The notes under the pieces are model-generated. The model had not been told where the DNA came from. It saw nothing but the letters and a program-made list of their open reading frames with translations, and did not search any database. From contig CAMVDK010000002.1 of the NCBI GenBank assembly GCA_947166165.1, positions 1 through 37,133 on the forward strand: a stretch of DNA of 37,133 bases, given 5' to 3'. This DNA is from an uncultured Porphyromonadaceae bacterium (GTDB taxonomy: Bacteria; Bacteroidota; Bacteroidia; Bacteroidales; Muribaculaceae). Shown here one piece after another: positions 34,509 through 37,133 of this stretch (positions are counted from its first letter, which is position 1; the number at the start of each line of letters is the position of its first letter). A program made the translations under genes and the position numbers.

Positions 34509-35156
34509 TCAGTCCACCTCGCTGCTGGGAGTCCAGTTGGCGGGGTCTTGCCGCCACTGCTGCAGGGTGGCGATGTCGCTCTCTTTCACATAGTTGCACT
34601 GTGCTGCAGCCTCGATCATGGCCGAGTAGGTGCTGATGGTGAGCAGGCGTATGCCGGCCTCCTTGAAGGCGCGCTCGGCCACGGGGAACTCGTAGGTGAA
34701 GATGGCCACCATGCCCACCACCTCGCCCCCTGCCTCGGTGATGGCCTGCGCGGCCTTGAGGCTGCTCTTGCCGGTCGACACCAGGTCTTCGACAATCACC
34801 ACCTTCTGGCCAGGCTTGATGTTGCCCTCGATGAGGTTTTCCAGTCCGTGGTCCTTGGGGGTGGAGCGCACGTAGACGAAGGGCAGGCCGAGCGTGTCGG
34901 CCACGAGCGCGCCCTGGGCGATGGCTCCGGTGGCCACTCCGGCCACCACATTTGCCTGGCCGAAGTTCTCGGCAATTAGGCGCGAGAGTTCCACCTTGAT
35001 GAAGTTGCGCACCTCGGGATAGGAAAGCGTGACGCGGTTGTCGGTATAGATGGGCGAATTCCAGCCCGAGGCCCACACGAAGGGGTTGGCCGGCTGGAGT
35101 TTGATGGCGCTGATGTGAAGCAGTTTCTCGGCGAGAATCTTGTCGATTTGTTTCAT
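34509..35156 (-). CDS. pyrE: Orotate phosphoribosyltransferase
   Basis: 215 residues. PyrE joins orotate to PRPP to give orotidine monophosphate in pyrimidine synthesis. The start 'MKQIDKILAEKLLHISAIKL' and 'NPFVWASGWNSPIYTDNR' are typical, and the PRPP-binding motif VVIVEDLVSTGKS is at 119-131, preceded by 'GVATGAIAQGALVAD'. Length is normal. It heads the minus-strand run pyrE, SRPBCC-like, recX, ComF-family, patatin, and has a -7 promoter box 58 nt upstream. Confidence 0.96.
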   Translation of the reverse strand: MKQIDKILAEKLLHISAIKLQPANPFVWASGWNSPIYTDNRVTLSYPEVRNFIKVELSRLIAENFGQANVVAGVATGAIAQGALVADTLGLPFVYVRSTPKDHGLENLIEGNIKPGQKVVIVEDLVSTGKSSLKAAQAITEAGGEVVGMVAIFTYEFPVAERAFKEAGIRLLTISTYSAMIEAAAQCNYVKESDIATLQQWRQDPANWTPSSEVD

Positions 35157-35213
35157 GCGATTGATTGGCGGTTAAAAAGTAAGCGTATCTAGGGCTTTTC
35201 CCATTTCAAGCTG

Positions 35214-35221
35214 CAAAGATA
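35214..35221 (-). promoter_or_regulatory. -7 box of the pyrE promoter
   Basis: TATCTTTG on the minus strand (35221-35214) matches TAnnTTTG. The region about 20 nt upstream has no clear TTTG, so the -33 box is weak. The start of transcription would be near 35207. Confidence 0.5.
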
Positions 35222-35297
35222 CGAAAATAATAGATACGGAAGCCGATGAGGCCGCAATTTTTCGCATCGATGCTCAATCGGGCGTGAATCGGGGGGG

Positions 35298-35327
35298 CAG
35301 GGCCGCGCTGTGATGGGCGCGGCCCTG
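35298..35327 (-). terminator. Hairpin terminator after the nuclease gene
   Basis: Perfect 10-bp stem CAGGGCCGCG (35298-35307) with CGCGGCCCTG (35318-35327), 10-nt loop. It lies 30 nt past the stop of the minus-strand nuclease gene and before the pyrE promoter, so it probably separates the two units. Confidence 0.65.
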
Positions 35328-35357
35328 CTCCTGCGCGGGTGAAGGCCGGCCGGCGCG

Positions 35358-36077
35358 CTATTGGTTGCGCATGATGGCCACCACCTCGTCTTTCAAATAA
35401 GGCACGTCGACCACATAGGGGCGGTTGTAGTCGGGATGCAGCACGGCCAGGCGCGAGTGCGACACGTTGATGCCGTAGTGCTTCTCCAGGATGTAGCGGT
35501 AGAAGCTCAGCTGCAGCGCGTAGTGCCAATAGGTGGTGTCGGGGATGTGGGCGATGGGCGCAAAAGCCCTCTTTCCCCACCGGCTCACCTTTTCGGGCTC
35601 GCCGTTGACGATGATTTTGTTGCTCCGCTTCCAGTCGTAGATGGTGAATACGCCATCTTTGAGGTTCAAGAAGTCGAGCGTTCCGGCCACGCCGCTGTCC
35701 TCGTCGTAAATGGCCCATTCGGTGCGATATGGGGTCAATTCATATTGCTGGGCGAATTGGCTGAACAGCCGGTAGGTGTCGTCAGTGGCATTGGGAAGCC
35801 CCAGATAGTGACGCTCGATTTTCTCGTGCATCTGCGTTCCCAGATTGCGTGCCGCTTCTCCATTGCGTTCCCACATCGCCTTGACGGCTTCGGGCGTCAT
35901 GCCCATGTCCGGGGCCTTGCGCGCGGCCCAGTAATCGGCGTCGAACTGCTCGAAGCAGCTCTCCACAACAGTCGACACCGACTTGAACCGCCGGCCGTGG
36001 CAGGTGTAGGTGTGGCTGTCGCCGTCGAAGTGGAGCTGCGAGTCGCGCGCATGCCGGTTCAATTCATTGTAGTTCAT
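35358..36077 (-). CDS. PD-(D/E)XK superfamily nuclease
   Basis: 239 residues. The RecB/Cas4-type nuclease motifs occur in order: 'GTQMHEKIE' (80-88, GxxxHxxxE), Glu120 in 'YRTEWAIYDE', Asp135 in 'GTLDFLN', the D-x-K pair in 'YDWKRS' (Asp148, Lys150) and the Q-x3-Y motif 'QLSFY' (Gln189, Tyr193). So it is probably an active metal-dependent DNA exonuclease or endonuclease. No helicase is fused and no Cas gene is near. It follows the GH97 gene by about 50 nt on the same strand, without an obvious functional link. Proteins like this occur in phages and in host genomes, so origin is uncertain. Confidence 0.85.
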   Translation of the reverse strand: MNYNELNRHARDSQLHFDGDSHTYTCHGRRFKSVSTVVESCFEQFDADYWAARKAPDMGMTPEAVKAMWERNGEAARNLGTQMHEKIERHYLGLPNATDDTYRLFSQFAQQYELTPYRTEWAIYDEDSGVAGTLDFLNLKDGVFTIYDWKRSNKIIVNGEPEKVSRWGKRAFAPIAHIPDTTYWHYALQLSFYRYILEKHYGINVSHSRLAVLHPDYNRPYVVDVPYLKDEVVAIMRNQ

Positions 36078-36127
36078 GTGTTTTTATTGTTTCATGAGTG
36101 AAATATGGTTGTCGTCCGCCATTTGTC

Positions 36128-37133
<1,006 letters not shown>

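Overview
The window looks like chromosomal DNA of a gut-type member of the Bacteroidales. Muribaculaceae or Prevotellaceae would fit, but I cannot fix the genus. The grounds are a SusC/SusD pair, lipoproteins with a Cys followed by acidic residues, dockerin-tagged secreted proteins, a BspA-like leucine-rich-repeat protein, a GH97 glycosidase, and repeated Bacteroidetes-type promoters (TTG or TTTG, about 20 nt, then TAnnTTTG). Coding DNA is GC-rich and gaps are AT-richer. Nothing here resembles an rRNA or tRNA gene, a CRISPR array, an integrase or a transposase.

Layout. 1-1605 (-) is the N-terminal 535 codons of PriA, cut by the left edge. 1923-3278 (+) is an unrecognised secreted protein, and 3358-4038 (-) an RluA-type pseudouridine synthase. 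4655-12598 (+) is an operon: SusC-type transporter, SusD-type lipoprotein, a zinc-metallopeptidase lipoprotein (Peptidase_Mx1 type) and a DUF4302-like lipoprotein. It is preceded by a long structured leader. A secreted protein ending in BACON-like and dockerin-like domains follows (12710-14554). Then come four tandem M6-type metalloproteases (15226-24542) and a BspA-like LRR protein (24641-26194), all with C-terminal dockerin-like repeats. A strong terminator at 26239-26285 closes this block.

26287-30108 (+) holds a complete-looking phage terminase large subunit and a propeller-like partner, with no other phage genes. 30194-31369 (+) is a clostripain-family (C11) lipoprotein with its own promoter. 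31370-31959 is a hairpin-rich gap. 31960-35156 (-) is a housekeeping run: pyrE, an SRPBCC-like protein, recX, a ComF-family protein and a patatin-like phospholipase. The right end (-) holds a PD-(D/E)XK nuclease and the C-terminal 334 residues of a GH97 glycosidase.

How it may work together (inference). The SusC/D transporter, surface lipoprotein peptidase, four secreted M6 proteases and C11 protease together suggest a locus for degrading and importing proteins or peptides. Six secreted proteins share a dockerin-type tail but no cohesin is visible, so what the tails bind is open. The four proteases fall into two catalytic pairs (1+2, 3+4), while their dockerins pair differently (1+4, 2+3), which points to exchange of tail modules. 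The orphan terminase pair is the other outstanding oddity.
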